Source of the DNA: Mariprofundaceae bacterium
GTDB lineage: Bacteria; Pseudomonadota; Zetaproteobacteria; Mariprofundales; J009
Length of the DNA: 6,016 bases
NCBI GenBank assembly: GCA_015489095.1
Contig: WFMN01000008.1
Span: forward strand, 1 to 6,016
Reading direction: 5' to 3'
The notes below the pieces were generated by a model that was given only the letters and a program-made list of their open reading frames with translations, searched no databases and was not told the origin of the DNA. The stretch's first letter is position 1; the number at the start of each line of letters is the position of its first letter. Positions 5,180-6,016 of the stretch are shown here, piece by piece. The position numbers were made by a program, and so were the translations under genes.

Positions 5180-6016
5180 ATGTATTTTGTCCCTGCCGGA
5201 TGATGATCCAACAGACGACCGATATGAACCCACTGTGCCAGCGCACGGTCGTGTAGCTTCTCCGCACACCGCGCCGCCTGCTGGCGGTTGGCGAACAGGC
5301 CGACACAACTGCTCCCCGACCCGCTCATCCACGCCAGCTGCGCGTCCATCGCGATGGCTTTCAGCAGGTTGGCGACGGCGGGCAGCAGCCGGCATGCCGC
5401 CGGTTGCAGATCGTTATCGCCGATCACCATCCCCGACGGCGCGCGCACACTATCCGCCGCTATTTGGGGGGTCAATGCAGCGTCGTACTCGGCGAAGACG
5501 GCCGCGGTGGAGAGGCCGCTGCCGGGGTGGGCGATCAGCACCGTGCCGGTCGGCAACGGGTGTGGGTAGGGGCGTAGTTGCTCGCCGACGCCGCTGGCCA
5601 GTGAAGCCTGCCCGAAGAGAAAACAGGGGATGTCCGCCCCGAATGGGGTGGCGAACGCGATCAACTGCCGGCGGGTTTGGTGAACGCCCCACAAGCGATT
5701 GGCTACCATGAGCGCGGTGGCGGCATCCGATGAGCCGCCGCCGAGCCCCGCCTGCTCCGGTAGCCGCTTGTCGATGTGGATGGCCAGCCCCCGCGACACC
5801 CCGTGCCGCCGTCGGAAATGGTCGAGTAGCTGGTAGACAAGGTTCTGTTCGCCGTTGAGATGGCTGCGTGAGCAGGTGACGGTCAGGGCATCCGCGGGGC
5901 GGATCTGCAACCGGTCGGCGACATCGACGAAGACGAAGCTGGTGTCGAGCGTGTGGTAGCCGTCGTCACGCGTTTCGGTGACACGCAGGTGGAGGTTGAT
6001 TTTGGCCGGTGCCGGG
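5170..6016 (-). CDS. ispE: 4-diphosphocytidyl-2-C-methyl-D-erythritol kinase (5' end cut by window)
   Basis: IspE is the GHMP-family kinase that phosphorylates CDP-methylerythritol in the MEP pathway to isopentenyl diphosphate, in the cytoplasm. The 281 visible residues open with PAPAKINLHL and TRDDGYHTL, holding the catalytic Lys and substrate-binding His region. Then come the ATP-binding PEQAGLGGGSSDAATAL (86-102), GADIPCFL (126-133) with the catalytic Asp, and MSGSGSSCVGLF (230-241). Judged against E. coli IspE, only about 4-6 N-terminal residues lie beyond position 6016. The stop TAG (5172-5170) is inside tRNA-Gln, so the last codons are shared with the tRNA 5' end. A TTG at 5910 is not the start because it would remove the conserved N-terminal motifs. 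Confidence 0.97.
   Translation of the reverse strand, partial: PAPAKINLHLRVTETRDDGYHTLDTSFVFVDVADRLQIRPADALTVTCSRSHLNGEQNLVYQLLDHFRRRHGVSRGLAIHIDKRLPEQAGLGGGSSDAATALMVANRLWGVHQTRRQLIAFATPFGADIPCFLFGQASLASGVGEQLRPYPHPLPTGTVLIAHPGSGLSTAAVFAEYDAALTPQIAADSVRAPSGMVIGDNDLQPAACRLLPAVANLLKAIAMDAQLAWMSGSGSSCVGLFANRQQAARCAEKLHDRALAQWVHIGRLLDHHPAGTKYIGA

Noticed and set aside
4926..5711. Plus-strand open frame running through tRNA-Gln and ispE
   Set aside because: It crosses a tRNA gene and is antisense to ispE, with Arg/Pro-rich low-quality sequence.

Overview
The window is a GC-rich stretch of a Gram-negative, probably proteobacterial, chromosome. This rests on three things: an outer-membrane TolC-family protein, the ispE / tRNA-Gln / prs order known from beta- and gammaproteobacteria, and REP-type repeats between genes. 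I cannot name the genus. Every gene supported here lies on the minus strand, so transcription runs from position 6016 towards position 1.

Right-hand block (6016 to about 2023): ispE (isoprenoid precursor synthesis, cut by the window edge), then tRNA-Gln(UUG), whose 5' end overlaps the ispE stop. Next come prs (PRPP synthetase), an unrecognised five-helix membrane protein, cobU and cobS (late cobalamin nucleotide-loop assembly), and a 56-codon two-helix membrane protein. From prs to cobS each stop codon overlaps the next start by 4 bases (ATGA, CTGA, GTGA), so the four genes look like one translationally coupled unit. cobU appears to use a CTG start; the first ordinary start codon would remove its P-loop. 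The 56-codon gene has a perfect Shine-Dalgarno sequence buried in a stable inverted repeat.

Middle (about 1875 to 2022): a neat pair of head-to-head REP-type hairpins, each with a GTAG foot. These are followed by the promoter/operator of the next transcription unit.

Left-hand block (1874 to 226): an ArsR-family repressor whose cysteines have the 66-residue spacing of the SqrR/BigR persulfide sensors. It overlaps by ATGA a TolC-family outer-membrane channel protein. This looks like a small self-regulated export unit. No pump or membrane-fusion gene is in the window.

Left edge (1 to 225): no gene, but three different hairpin-forming repeats, including a 28-position stem-loop with an 8-base internal period.

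Most of the window is ordinary housekeeping and cobalamin metabolism. I see no clear new defence or mobile system. The points most worth a second look are the SD-sequestered small membrane protein, the likely CTG start of cobU, the ispE stop inside the tRNA, the dithiol ArsR-TolC pair and the repeat structures.
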